Notes under the pieces: model-generated
Told to the model about the DNA's origin: nothing
Databases searched by the model: none
The model's input: the letters and a program-made list of their open reading frames with translations, nothing else
Assembly (NCBI GenBank): GCA_964452115.1
Contig: CAYVKY010000010.1
Coordinates: forward strand, 1 to 31,932
Direction: 5' to 3'
Origin: CAYVKY01 sp964452115
GTDB lineage: Bacteria > Bacteroidota > Ignavibacteria > Tepidaquicellales > Tepidaquicellaceae
DNA: 31,932 nt
Position numbers and translations under genes: made by a program
In this document: positions 1 to 7,761 of the stretch, piece after piece
Position numbering within the stretch: position 1 is the stretch's first letter
Layout of the letters: each line of letters opens with the position of its first letter

Positions 1-192
1 ATCATTTATTCTAATTCTCGATATATCTGCCATCATTGAAACTAATTTTCTTTCAGTACCACGATGTAATGCAGATTCGGGAGAATTATTAAAATCAACA
101 TAATTATCACCCGCACCAGTACCGGCAAATAAATATTCCATATGATATCGAAATGTAATTGAATCTACAATAAAAACATGAGTGGTTGGCAT
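1..192 (-). CDS. Partial protein, third gene of a restriction-modification cassette (N-terminal 64 codons)
   Basis: An ATG at 192-190 opens a frame that stays open for 64 codons to the window edge, so the gene is truncated on its 3' side by the window. The product starts MPTTHVFIVDSITFRYH and continues with an aromatic/glycine-rich stretch (EYLFAGTGAGDNYVDF) and an MMADISRIR segment near residue 53-61. It begins 5 bp after the endonuclease stop codon on the same strand, so it is very likely co-transcribed with the methyltransferase and endonuclease. From memory, N-termini of this style occur in restriction-associated proteins with a PUA/EVE-like fold, but only 64 residues are visible and I do not assign a function. 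It could be a second restriction subunit, a specificity protein or an unrelated cargo gene. Confidence 0.7.
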   Translation of the reverse strand, partial: MPTTHVFIVDSITFRYHMEYLFAGTGAGDNYVDFNNSPESALHRGTERKLVSMMADISRIRIND

Positions 193-197
193 CTTAT

Positions 198-842
198 TTA
201 TTTCAATTTTTCATTCAGAGATTTTCGCCATAAATCGGGTGAATACCAAAAGCATCCTATGCAACCTTTTTCGTCATTTGGTGAAATTGAAGGATCCCAA
301 TTTTTTGCTCCAAACGCAAAATAATTTATCCCGATAAATGTTCCTCTTTCGCCTGTATCTCTACATTTTTCGCAATATCTGCTTTTCCACAAATTGTGTT
401 CTCTGGTTAATAATTGAAATCGTTTTATCAATTCATCATCGCTCATATTTTCATCATAATTTTCGTCCTTTGACCACCTTACTTGTGGAAAACGATGGTC
501 AACTTCCAAAAGATTCGGAACCATCTCTCTCATCGTAATTGATTCGCAATTATTATATATTTTTAATACTCTAGAACGAATTTTGGGTGATAATTGAATT
601 CTTACAAATGATGATTTAACAGGTTCTAAAGATGTTAATTTTCTATGAACTGTTTTATCTTTACATATCTCACAGTAAAGAGTTTTATTTATAATATTAA
701 ACCCGTGTTGCCTGATAATTTGAATTGCCTTTGCTGGCTGTGTCCCCGGTAATTCGTGTTTGCCGCAATGCCACTGACCGTCTGATAGAATTGTAAATAT
801 TTTTTCTAATTTTGTTCCATTGTTAAAAGGATGAGTTGTCAT
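198..842 (-). CDS. HNH-type (beta-beta-alpha metal) type II restriction endonuclease, probable
   Basis: The 214-residue product has three zinc-binding-type Cys pairs (CEIC at 57-60, CEKC at 157-160, CIGC at 194-197) around an HNH core: EVDHRFPQVRW at 113-123, where His116 would be the general base, and LLTREHNLWKSRYCEKC at 144-160 with the Asn/His of the motif. HNH nucleases with this layout include several type II restriction enzymes, and the location directly behind a DNA methyltransferase supports that role. I chose the ATG at 842 rather than an in-frame ATG at 893: the longer form overlaps the methyltransferase by 50 bp and adds 17 residues of low-information sequence, whereas the ATG at 842 lies one base after the methyltransferase stop. 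The recognition sequence cannot be read from the protein. A homing or Mrr-like role is less likely given the neighbour. Confidence 0.75.
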   Translation of the reverse strand: MTTHPFNNGTKLEKIFTILSDGQWHCGKHELPGTQPAKAIQIIRQHGFNIINKTLYCEICKDKTVHRKLTSLEPVKSSFVRIQLSPKIRSRVLKIYNNCESITMREMVPNLLEVDHRFPQVRWSKDENYDENMSDDELIKRFQLLTREHNLWKSRYCEKCRDTGERGTFIGINYFAFGAKNWDPSISPNDEKGCIGCFWYSPDLWRKSLNEKLK

Positions 843-843
843 A

Positions 844-1944
844 CTATTTTTTAAATAAGAAAATATATTCGTGCTTGAAAATATAAAAGCCACCTACTAA
901 GGCTCTGTACCGCCAGAGTTCTTTTTGATTTTGTTTGCCTTTGGTTTCATCAAAATTTTTTACTATCGTGGATTTCAATTTATAACCTTTATTTAATGCT
1001 TGCTGCATACAGTAAAAGCCTAACGGAATCCATTCTCCTTTAGAATATTTATCTCCGATTACAATAGCCATATATCTGCCTTTTTCAAGATAATCATAAG
1101 TGTTATCAATTACTTTTCGCATCATAAATAAAAATTCCTCTGTACTTTTTGCGTTACTTAAATCTCTTTTGTCATTACTGAATTTAATTATATCATGATA
1201 AGGCGGATGCATAATAATAAATTGTACTTTCTGAATTCCGATATTCGTAAATTCTTTTTTTAAATCAACATCTCCACTGTCCGCAGTTATTACCTCAGTT
1301 TTTGTATTAAAAGCATTTTTTTCTTTTTCTATATTCTGCTTAGCAAGACTTACAATACTATCCTGAAGTTCAATTCCAATTCCATTTCTTCCTAATCTTT
1401 TACATTCTATCAAAGATGTTCCGCTTCCTAAAAATGTGTCTAATATCCATTCACCTTTTTTAACGTACCGCCTGAAAAGCTGATGCGGAATTTGTGGAAT
1501 AAAATTCCCCCAATAAGAGCCATTATGTGCACCTGATGTATCACGTTTTTCAATAATCCACAAACTATCAGTGATAATATCTGTATATTCTTTCCACCTA
1601 TTAAGGTTCATATCATTAATTTTACTCGTTTTTATCTCTGACAAACCTTTAATTAATCTTGTTATATAATATTTCGTCCTTTCAATTGTATGTGTTTCAG
1701 AAATTTGAATGAGTTCATTTGCTATATATGAATATTTAACATCCATTGTGTCACCGTTGGAAACTATGTTTAATATACCGATTTTATCATTCTTAGTATT
1801 CTGTATATATCCGGATAAAATACCAATTCTCTTTTTGATTTCGGTTAAATTATCTAAAGAATTAATCTCATTAAGTTCGGTTAATATCCTCTCACGATTT
1901 AAAATTATTATCCTATCACAATTAGAAGAAAATGTTTGCAACAT
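844..1944 (-). CDS. DNA adenine-N6/cytosine-N4 methyltransferase of a type II R-M system
   Basis: 366 residues. The AdoMet-binding motif I is DTFLGSGTSLIE at 169-180 (DPFxGxGT class) and the catalytic motif IV is HPPYHD at 246-251, a His variant of the usual D/N/S-PPY. Motif I precedes motif IV, with a motif-X-like GSYWGNFIPQIP segment at 142-153 just before it, so the order resembles the alpha/gamma classes rather than the beta class. Residues 1-135 are an extra N-terminal helical region without a motif I recognise. The family transfers a methyl group from AdoMet to an exocyclic amino group of A or C, protecting host DNA from the endonuclease encoded one base downstream. The gene is first in the minus-strand cassette and diverges from gapA, with 193 bp between the two starts. 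It appears visibly more AT-rich than gapA, consistent with horizontal acquisition. Confidence 0.85.
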   Translation of the reverse strand: MLQTFSSNCDRIIILNRERILTELNEINSLDNLTEIKKRIGILSGYIQNTKNDKIGILNIVSNGDTMDVKYSYIANELIQISETHTIERTKYYITRLIKGLSEIKTSKINDMNLNRWKEYTDIITDSLWIIEKRDTSGAHNGSYWGNFIPQIPHQLFRRYVKKGEWILDTFLGSGTSLIECKRLGRNGIGIELQDSIVSLAKQNIEKEKNAFNTKTEVITADSGDVDLKKEFTNIGIQKVQFIIMHPPYHDIIKFSNDKRDLSNAKSTEEFLFMMRKVIDNTYDYLEKGRYMAIVIGDKYSKGEWIPLGFYCMQQALNKGYKLKSTIVKNFDETKGKQNQKELWRYRALVGGFYIFKHEYIFLFKK

Positions 1945-2137
1945 ATTACTTTTGGTTCCCTATATTTAAAAATTTTATAAATATACAAAAATTTCCGGAA
2001 AAAAAGTAATTAGTTTCAAACTCATATTTTCAAAAATTCACTCATTCTAGGCATCTTTTAGTAAATTGATTTTGCAAAGAAATATGAGTAATTTTATTAA
2101 AATATTATTAAATTTTTAAAAAAATGGAGGACGTAAA

Positions 2138-3130
2138 ATGGCAATTAAAGTAGGAATCAACGGATTCGGCAGAATCGGCAGGCTCGCGGTGAGAAGAATG
2201 TTTGAATTAGGTGGATATGATGTTGTAGCGATTAATGATTTAGCCGATGCTAAAACTATGGCCACTCTGTTTAAATATGATTCAGTACACAGACAATTCA
2301 AGGGAGACGTGAAAGTGACTGACACGGGCTTTAGTATTAACGGGAAGGATGTAATATATACATCGGAAAAAGACCCGCTGAATTTAGCCTGGGATAAGAA
2401 AGGTGTTGATATCGTTCTTGAATGCACCGGTGTATTTACAAAAAAAGAAAAACTCGAGATGCATCTGAAAGCCGGCGCGAAAAAGGTAATTCTTTCCGCT
2501 CCGCCGAAAGATGATATAGATGCAATAGTCGTACTTGGTGTAAACGACGACGTGTTAAAACCTGAACACAGAATTATTTCAAATGCATCGTGCACAACCA
2601 ACTGCTTAGCGCCGATGGTAAAGGTTCTCGAAGACAACTTCGGAATAGAAAAAGGATTTATGACTACGGTTCATGCATATACAAATGATCAGGTGATGCT
2701 TGACCAGCCTCACAAAGATCTGAGACGCGCACGCGCAGGAGCAGTGAGTATAATTCCGACGACAACAGGTGCCGCAAAAGCAGTCGGGAAAGTTCTTCCG
2801 AGTATGAAAGGCAAACTCGACGGCTTTTCACTCAGAGTTCCGACACCGGACGGTTCAATCACGGATTTTGTTGCGATTCTGAAAAAGGAAGTGACAAAAG
2901 AGGAAATAAATATGGCAATGAAAAAAGCCGCAGAAGGCAGTCTGAAAGGCTATCTGGAGTACTCAGAAGACCCGCTCGTATCATGTGATATCGTCGGCAA
3001 TCCGCATTCGTGTATTTTCGACTCATTGTCAACTATGGCAAACGGCAGCCACGTTAAAGTAATCGGCTGGTATGACAACGAATGGGGCTACAGCTGCCGC
3101 ATCGTTGATTTAATCAAAAAGGTTGCATAA
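2138..3130 (+). CDS. gapA: Glyceraldehyde-3-phosphate dehydrogenase, type I
   Basis: Interconverts glyceraldehyde-3-phosphate and 1,3-bisphosphoglycerate in cytosolic glycolysis/gluconeogenesis. The 330-residue length is normal for the family. The Rossmann motif is GINGFGRIGRL at 6-16, the coordinating acid is Asp34 in AINDL (as in NAD-preferring enzymes), the catalytic Cys152 lies in SNASCTTNCLAP at 149-160, and the partner His179 lies in TTVHAYTNDQ. The start is fixed by a strong Shine-Dalgarno GGAGG at 2126-2130, seven bases before the ATG. This is the best ribosome site in the window and suits a highly expressed gene. It stands alone: it diverges from the R-M cassette and is closed by a strong terminator at 3152-3195. 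Codon use looks more GC-rich than in the R-M genes. Confidence 0.98.
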   Translation: MAIKVGINGFGRIGRLAVRRMFELGGYDVVAINDLADAKTMATLFKYDSVHRQFKGDVKVTDTGFSINGKDVIYTSEKDPLNLAWDKKGVDIVLECTGVFTKKEKLEMHLKAGAKKVILSAPPKDDIDAIVVLGVNDDVLKPEHRIISNASCTTNCLAPMVKVLEDNFGIEKGFMTTVHAYTNDQVMLDQPHKDLRRARAGAVSIIPTTTGAAKAVGKVLPSMKGKLDGFSLRVPTPDGSITDFVAILKKEVTKEEINMAMKKAAEGSLKGYLEYSEDPLVSCDIVGNPHSCIFDSLSTMANGSHVKVIGWYDNEWGYSCRIVDLIKKVA

Positions 3131-3151
3131 TACAATTAAACAATATTGAAG

Positions 3152-3195
3152 AAAGGTTATAGTGATTAACGCAATCTTCACTATAACCTTTTTTT
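3152..3195 (+). terminator. Intrinsic terminator after gapA
   Basis: A perfect 14-bp stem (3152-3165 AAAGGTTATAGTGA pairs with 3178-3191) encloses a 12-nt loop and runs into a T tract at 3189-3195. It lies 22 bases past the gapA stop and separates gapA from iorA. Confidence 0.9.
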
Positions 3196-3222
3196 CTTAC
3201 CTTTAAATTTTTTTTTACAATC

Positions 3223-4830
3223 ATGGCACAAAAATTATTATTATTAGGAGATGAAGCGATAGCGCAGGCAGCAATTGATGCAGGCCTATCGGGTATATAC
3301 GCATACCCCGGCACTCCTTCGACAGAAATAACTGAATACGTTCAGAAATCGAAAGAAGCAAAAGAAAAGGGAATCAGGAGTAACTGGTCTGCAAACGAAA
3401 AGACCGCAATGGAATCTGCACTCGGGATGTCTTATGCAGGCAAAAGGGCGATGGTCTGCATGAAGCATGTCGGACTTAATGTGGCGGCAGACCCATTCGT
3501 GAATTCGGCTATTACGGGCGCAAACGGCGGCATAATAGTTGTTGCCGCGGATGACCCGTCAATGCATTCCTCGCAGAACGAACAGGATTCGAGAGCCCTA
3601 GGTAAGTTCGCGTTGATTCCGGTGCTTGAACCGTCAAACCAACAGGAGGCGTATGATATGGTACATTACGGTTTTGAAATTTCGGAAAAATATCACACAC
3701 CGGTTTTGCTCAGAATCACTACGCGCCTCGCACATTCAAGAGCCGCGGTCGAAAGAAAGCCATCCATACCGCAGAATGAAATGAACCTTCCGAAAAATCT
3801 GAGGCAGTTCGTTTTGCTTCCGGCAATTGCAAGACGGCAGTATAAAGACCTTCTTGCACATCAGCAGGATTTTGTTAAAGAATCGGAAACAAAAGGATTT
3901 AATAAATATTATGAAGGAATTGATAAGTCACTCGGTGTTATTGCAAGCGGTATCGCTTATAACTATCTGATGGAAAACTATCCCGATAGAAATATTCCGT
4001 ATCCTGTGATAAAAGTTTCGCAGTATCCGCTGCCGAAACTGATGCTTGAAAAGATGTATAATGAATGTGAAAAAATTCTTGTGCTTGAAGACGGTTATCC
4101 TGTGATTGAAGAGCTGATAAGAGGTGCTTTGGACAACGGTAAAAAGATTATGGGCAGGCTTTCGGGAGAAGTTCCGAGAGACGGCGAACTGAATCCAATA
4201 ATAGCAGCAAAGGCACTCGGAATTTTCAAAGATATTATTAAAAATGTTCCTTCAATTGTTGCCCAGCGTCCGCCTTCACTATGTGCAGGATGTCCGCATA
4301 TTGAATCGGTGAAATTCATAAATGCAGTGCTGAATCCACAGTACACAAAAGGCAGGGTGTTTTCGGATATCGGATGTTACACGCTTTCGGCACTTCCGCC
4401 TTACGAAACCATTAATTCGTGCGTGGATATGGGAGCTTCAATCACGATGGCAATCGGCGCTGCCGATGCAGGGATAGTGCCTGCCGTGGCGGTTATCGGC
4501 GATTCAACATTTACACATTCGGGAATGACGGGACTGCTTGATGCGGTGAATAACAACTCTCCGATTACGGTAGTGATTTTAGATAATTCAACAACCGCGA
4601 TGACAGGTGGTCAGGATTCTTCGGCATTCGGACACCTCGAAAATATCTGCAAAGGCGTGGGTGTAAAAGAAGAGCATATCAGGGTGCTTGACCCAGTAAA
4701 GTCACGAGAAGAAGAAAATGCAAAAATATTTCAGGAAGAACTAAATTATAACGGTATATCGGTGATTATCACAAGACGCGAATGCATTCAAACACTTTCT
4801 AAAAAAGCAAAACAGAAAAGAGGGAATTAA
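3223..4830 (+). CDS. iorA: Indolepyruvate:ferredoxin oxidoreductase, alpha subunit (short form without C-terminal ferredoxin domain)
   Basis: With IorB this enzyme oxidatively decarboxylates aryl-pyruvates (transaminated aromatic amino acids) to aryl-acetyl-CoA, reducing ferredoxin; it can also run as a synthase. Residues 1-180 form the N-terminal pyrimidine-binding domain (GIYAYPGTPSTEITEY at 24-39, with SANEKTA at 56-62). RPPSLCAGCPH at 349-359 is the family signature. The TPP/Mg site is GDSTF at 426-430 followed by Asn455 in VILDNSTTA. The protein has 535 residues and ends in a Lys-rich tail. Well-studied archaeal IorA proteins are about 100 residues longer and carry two [4Fe-4S] clusters at the C-terminus; here the last 30 residues contain one Cys, so that domain is absent. 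Short forms are known in Bacteroidota. The iorB ATG lies one base after the stop. Confidence 0.93.
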   Translation: MAQKLLLLGDEAIAQAAIDAGLSGIYAYPGTPSTEITEYVQKSKEAKEKGIRSNWSANEKTAMESALGMSYAGKRAMVCMKHVGLNVAADPFVNSAITGANGGIIVVAADDPSMHSSQNEQDSRALGKFALIPVLEPSNQQEAYDMVHYGFEISEKYHTPVLLRITTRLAHSRAAVERKPSIPQNEMNLPKNLRQFVLLPAIARRQYKDLLAHQQDFVKESETKGFNKYYEGIDKSLGVIASGIAYNYLMENYPDRNIPYPVIKVSQYPLPKLMLEKMYNECEKILVLEDGYPVIEELIRGALDNGKKIMGRLSGEVPRDGELNPIIAAKALGIFKDIIKNVPSIVAQRPPSLCAGCPHIESVKFINAVLNPQYTKGRVFSDIGCYTLSALPPYETINSCVDMGASITMAIGAADAGIVPAVAVIGDSTFTHSGMTGLLDAVNNNSPITVVILDNSTTAMTGGQDSSAFGHLENICKGVGVKEEHIRVLDPVKSREEENAKIFQEELNYNGISVIITRRECIQTLSKKAKQKRGN

Positions 4831-4831
4831 A

Positions 4832-5419
4832 ATGAAAAAAGACATTATACTTGCAGGCGTAGGCGGTCAGGGAATTCTATCAATTGCGGCTTCAATCGGA
4901 TTTGCAGCAGTTCAGGCAGGACTTTTCCTTAAACAGGCTGAAGTCCACGGAATGAGCCAAAGAGGCGGCGACGTGATGTCGCATTTAAGATTATCCGATA
5001 GTGAAATTGCTTCCGACCTTATTGCATTCGGCAAAGCTGATATGATAATATCGGTTGAACCGATGGAAGCATTAAGATATCTGAATTATCTTTCCGATGA
5101 CGGATGGATAATCACAAACACTCGTCCTTTCATTAACATTCCGAATTATCCCGATATCGAATTGCTGAAGAGCGAATTCAAAAACGTTCCCAATGTTGTT
5201 GCATTTGATGCTGATGAAGAAGCGAGAATAATTAAATCTCCGAAATCAATGAATATGATTGTTCTCGGCGCGGCATCACCCTATCTCGATATTGATTTTG
5301 AAACTTTGAAAAAAGGCGTGAGCATATTATTCAAATCGAAAGGCGAAGCAATTATAAATTCCAATATTGCAGCCCTTGAAAGAGGAAGGGAAATTTCACT
5401 TTTGAAAGAAAAAGTATAG
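4832..5419 (+). CDS. iorB: Indolepyruvate:ferredoxin oxidoreductase, beta subunit
   Basis: 195 residues, the usual IorB length. It opens with IILAGVGGQGILS at 5-17, the glycine-rich signature of the 2-oxoacid:ferredoxin oxidoreductase gamma-type domain, followed by AEVHGMSQRGGDVMSHLR at 36-53, also diagnostic. It forms the catalytic heterodimer with IorA and contributes to the CoA and TPP sites. The ATG follows the iorA stop after a single base and an AGAGGGAA-like purine run upstream (4819-4826) serves as ribosome site, so the two are translationally linked. A strong terminator follows at 5443-5478. Since neither subunit carries Fe-S cysteine motifs, electrons must pass to a separate acceptor protein. 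Confidence 0.93.
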   Translation: MKKDIILAGVGGQGILSIAASIGFAAVQAGLFLKQAEVHGMSQRGGDVMSHLRLSDSEIASDLIAFGKADMIISVEPMEALRYLNYLSDDGWIITNTRPFINIPNYPDIELLKSEFKNVPNVVAFDADEEARIIKSPKSMNMIVLGAASPYLDIDFETLKKGVSILFKSKGEAIINSNIAALERGREISLLKEKV

Positions 5420-5442
5420 ATATAATTTTTAATTTGAATTTT

Positions 5443-5478
5443 AAGTCATCAGTCAGAAACGATTGATGACTTTTTTTT
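5443..5478 (+). terminator. Intrinsic terminator after iorB
   Basis: A 9-bp stem AAGTCATCA (5443-5451) pairs with TGATGACTT (5464-5472), loop 12 nt, followed by eight T residues (5471-5478). It closes the iorAB unit. Confidence 0.85.
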
Positions 5479-5493
5479 ATACATTTCCAAATG

Positions 5494-5519
5494 CATTCCC
5501 AAGCTGGAGCTTGGGAATG
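5494..5519. repeat. REP-like palindrome, copy 1
   Basis: Perfect palindrome with arms CATTCCCAAGCT (5494-5505) and AGCTTGGGAATG (5508-5519) around a GG centre. A second copy with the same TTCCCAAGC core lies at 5554-5579. The unit resembles the dispersed extragenic palindromes of this core seen in many Bacteroidota and related genomes. Confidence 0.8.
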
Positions 5520-5553
5520 AGGATTAGTATATGTTAATACAGATATATACCTT

Positions 5554-5579
5554 CCTTCCCAAGCTCCGGCTTGGGAAGG
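5554..5579. repeat. REP-like palindrome, copy 2
   Basis: Arms CCTTCCCAAGC (5554-5564) and GCTTGGGAAGG (5569-5579) around TCCG. The outer bases differ from copy 1 (CC/GG instead of CA/TG) in a compensated way, so pairing is kept although the sequence has changed. The two copies are 34 bp apart in the gap between the converging iorAB and ubiE units. Confidence 0.8.
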
Positions 5580-5646
5580 TCATATGTGATATTTTGCACA
5601 ATCTCTGGAGCATCGGCACGAGGGGTTCATGGGCGTTTTCGCATAG

Positions 5647-5661
5647 GCTCTGTATCAGAGC
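5647..5661. repeat. Short inverted repeat downstream of ubiE
   Basis: GCTCTG (5647-5652), TAT, CAGAGC (5656-5661). It lies 33 bases past the ubiE stop codon and could help end the minus-strand operon, but no T tract follows on that strand, so calling it a terminator is not supported. Confidence 0.35.
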
Positions 5662-5693
5662 TTACAAAATAATTTTTAAAATTCGTTACTACT

Positions 5694-6383
5694 TTATTTT
5701 ACTTCAGCGATGTAAATATAAGATACACCGAATAAAAGAGGGAAGGATTTAATTTCTGAAAATTTTCCGGTTGACTGCATCAGATCCGTGAAGGTTTTTC
5801 CGTAAGGGAATTGTGCGGCGGAAGTTGTAAGGTAAGTGTATGCTTTCCAGTCGCCGGCGATTATTTTGCCTGCAAGCCTTACGAAAATGAATGTGTAAAT
5901 ATTACTGAAAAACCTTATGAAAGCAGGCGGCTGGCCTGTTTCGAGTATCACAAGTTTTCCGCCGCTTTTCAAAACGCGGCTCATCTCGTTAAAACATTTT
6001 ACGGGGTCATCCACATTGCGCACGCCGTAACCTATTGATGCATAATCAAAAGTATTGTCATCAAAAGGCAGAGATAAAATGTCTGCCTTTTGAAAATCTA
6101 TTTTTAAATTTTTTCGTGAAATTTTTTCGGGGATTAAGTCCAGCATTTCCTGCGTGAAGTCCACAGCCATTATATAACTTTTATCACCGGTCACTTTTCT
6201 GAATTCAAACGCAAAGTCACCGGTGCCGCAGGCACAGTCCAGTGCGGATTCGTCCTGTTTTGCGCCGGAGAGCTTAACGGCTTTGCGCCTCCATCGGTTA
6301 TGAAGACCGAGTGTGATAATCGAATTCATTAAATCATATCTGCCCGCGATGCGTGCAAACATACTTCTGATATTTTCGCTCAT
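5694..6383 (-). CDS. ubiE: Demethylmenaquinone methyltransferase (UbiE/MenG family)
   Basis: Methylates demethylmenaquinone (and, in ubiquinone makers, 2-polyprenyl-6-methoxy-benzoquinol) with AdoMet in the last steps of quinone synthesis, at the membrane surface. 229 residues, normal length. The N-terminus VRSMF-like block (SMFARIAGRYDLMN at 7-20) and WRRKAV at 31-36 are UbiE signatures. AdoMet motif I is LDCACGTGDFAFEF at 48-61, and YGVRNVDD in the middle is the second family signature. Given the phylum, menaquinone is the likely product. It is the last gene of the minus-strand cluster and starts 4 bp after the rseP stop, with no clear terminator behind it. Confidence 0.95.
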   Translation of the reverse strand: MSENIRSMFARIAGRYDLMNSIITLGLHNRWRRKAVKLSGAKQDESALDCACGTGDFAFEFRKVTGDKSYIMAVDFTQEMLDLIPEKISRKNLKIDFQKADILSLPFDDNTFDYASIGYGVRNVDDPVKCFNEMSRVLKSGGKLVILETGQPPAFIRFFSNIYTFIFVRLAGKIIAGDWKAYTYLTTSAAQFPYGKTFTDLMQSTGKFSEIKSFPLLFGVSYIYIAEVK

Positions 6384-6387
6384 AAAT

Positions 6388-7758
6388 TTACCTGATGGAA
6401 ATTATATCGTTGTAGATTACGAAAGCCATAAATGCCAGAAGTATTATAAACCCTGCATACTGAAGCGCTATCTGCACTTTTGCAGGAACGGGTTTGCGGA
6501 AAATTCCTTCCACGAGTAATATAATGAAATGCCCTCCGTCCAATGCAGGGAAGGGAAGTATATTGATAACTGCAAGCGACATTGAAAGCAGCGCTACAAA
6601 AGTAATGAACGACATAAAGCCGCCGCGCGCGGACTGAGCCGATGCATTCGCAATTTTTATCGGTCCGCCGATTGCTTTTTTGAATTCGATGTCGCCTTTG
6701 ATAATCTTGACTATTGATTTGTAGAAAAGTTCAATTCCGAAATAATACATATCGTTGGCGGATTTCGGAATTGCGGAAATTACATTGTATCTGATAACCT
6801 TTTCGGGACCGGTGTATTTTTCACCAAGCTGAATGCCGATTGCAGAATCCGCAGCCGGAATTACCGAGGCGCTCATATGAGCACCGTCGCGGGTCCATTC
6901 AATCATCGATTGTTTTCCTGTACTGTTCTTTATAAGTTCAATCAGTCTCTGAACATCTTTCACCTCTTCACCGTTGTATTTAGTAATTATATCGCCGCTT
7001 TTTAGTCCGGCGGACTCAGCGGGTTTGCCTGTCATCACGTCAACAATTGCAGGCTGCATAAAGTCCGGTGATATGCCTATCGATTTTTCTGTCAGCGTCT
7101 GAATCTTTTCTTTCGGAATAAAAATGGATGTGTCAACACCGTTTCTCTGAATCTTAATTGTGAGCGGTTCGCCTAAATGGTCGAGATAGATATTTGTAGT
7201 AACCTCATCCCACGTTCCGGTTTTTGATTTATTGATTGATAAAATTTTATCACCGGGTTTGAGACCTGCATCATCTGCGATTGATGCCTTTGCCACATAT
7301 CCTATCTGTGTTGTATCAATGATGGTTTTGCCTTTGTATAAAGTCACTCCGTAAAAAATAATGAATGCAAGCACCATATTCATAATTACGCCTGCAGTGA
7401 TTACAATCATTCTCTGCCATACGGGTCGTGACCTGTATTCCCACGGCTCAGGCGGCTTGTTTAGAAACTCTTTGTCCATGCTTTCATCAATCATTCCGGA
7501 TATTTTGACAAAACCACCGATGGGAAATGCGCATACTCTGTAATCAGTATGATTGCCGAGTTCAATATCTTCTTTCAGTTTTCCGAAAGTGAATTTGTTA
7601 ATTTTGTTGAAACCGAATAGCCTCGGTCCCATACCGAATGAAAAAATCTCAGCGCGCATTTTCATCAGGCGTGCAGCCATAAAATGTCCGAATTCGTGTA
7701 TGAACACTAAAATTCCGATTACAATGATAAAATAAAATATCGATGTTAATATTTCCAT
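6388..7758 (-). CDS. rseP: RIP metalloprotease RseP (site-2 protease) with two PDZ domains
   Basis: Intramembrane zinc protease that cuts transmembrane substrates such as anti-sigma factors or signal-peptide remnants. 456 residues. The zinc site HEFGH is at 21-25 in the first membrane helix, and the second active-site motif LPFPALDGGHF (supplying the Asp ligand) lies in the C-terminal third, followed by a final helix. Two PDZ domains sit between them (about 147-205, with AGLKPGDKI, and about 228-300, with AGLKSGDII). The gene lies three bases after dxr, an arrangement seen in many bacteria. In this cluster it is also downstream of an ECF sigma factor, although no anti-sigma gene is visible. 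The long periplasmic region with doubled PDZ is as in E. coli RseP. Confidence 0.95.
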   Translation of the reverse strand: MEILTSIFYFIIVIGILVFIHEFGHFMAARLMKMRAEIFSFGMGPRLFGFNKINKFTFGKLKEDIELGNHTDYRVCAFPIGGFVKISGMIDESMDKEFLNKPPEPWEYRSRPVWQRMIVITAGVIMNMVLAFIIFYGVTLYKGKTIIDTTQIGYVAKASIADDAGLKPGDKILSINKSKTGTWDEVTTNIYLDHLGEPLTIKIQRNGVDTSIFIPKEKIQTLTEKSIGISPDFMQPAIVDVMTGKPAESAGLKSGDIITKYNGEEVKDVQRLIELIKNSTGKQSMIEWTRDGAHMSASVIPAADSAIGIQLGEKYTGPEKVIRYNVISAIPKSANDMYYFGIELFYKSIVKIIKGDIEFKKAIGGPIKIANASAQSARGGFMSFITFVALLSMSLAVINILPFPALDGGHFIILLVEGIFRKPVPAKVQIALQYAGFIILLAFMAFVIYNDIISIR

Positions 7759-7761
7759 ATG

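Noticed and set aside
842..893. Longer start for the HNH endonuclease at 893
   Set aside because: It would overlap the methyltransferase by 50 bp; the ATG at 842, one base after the methyltransferase stop, fits operon packing.
5531..5752. 73-codon plus-strand frame over the palindromes and the ubiE 3' end
   Set aside because: It spans a REP palindrome and the antisense of ubiE, and the product has no recognisable features.
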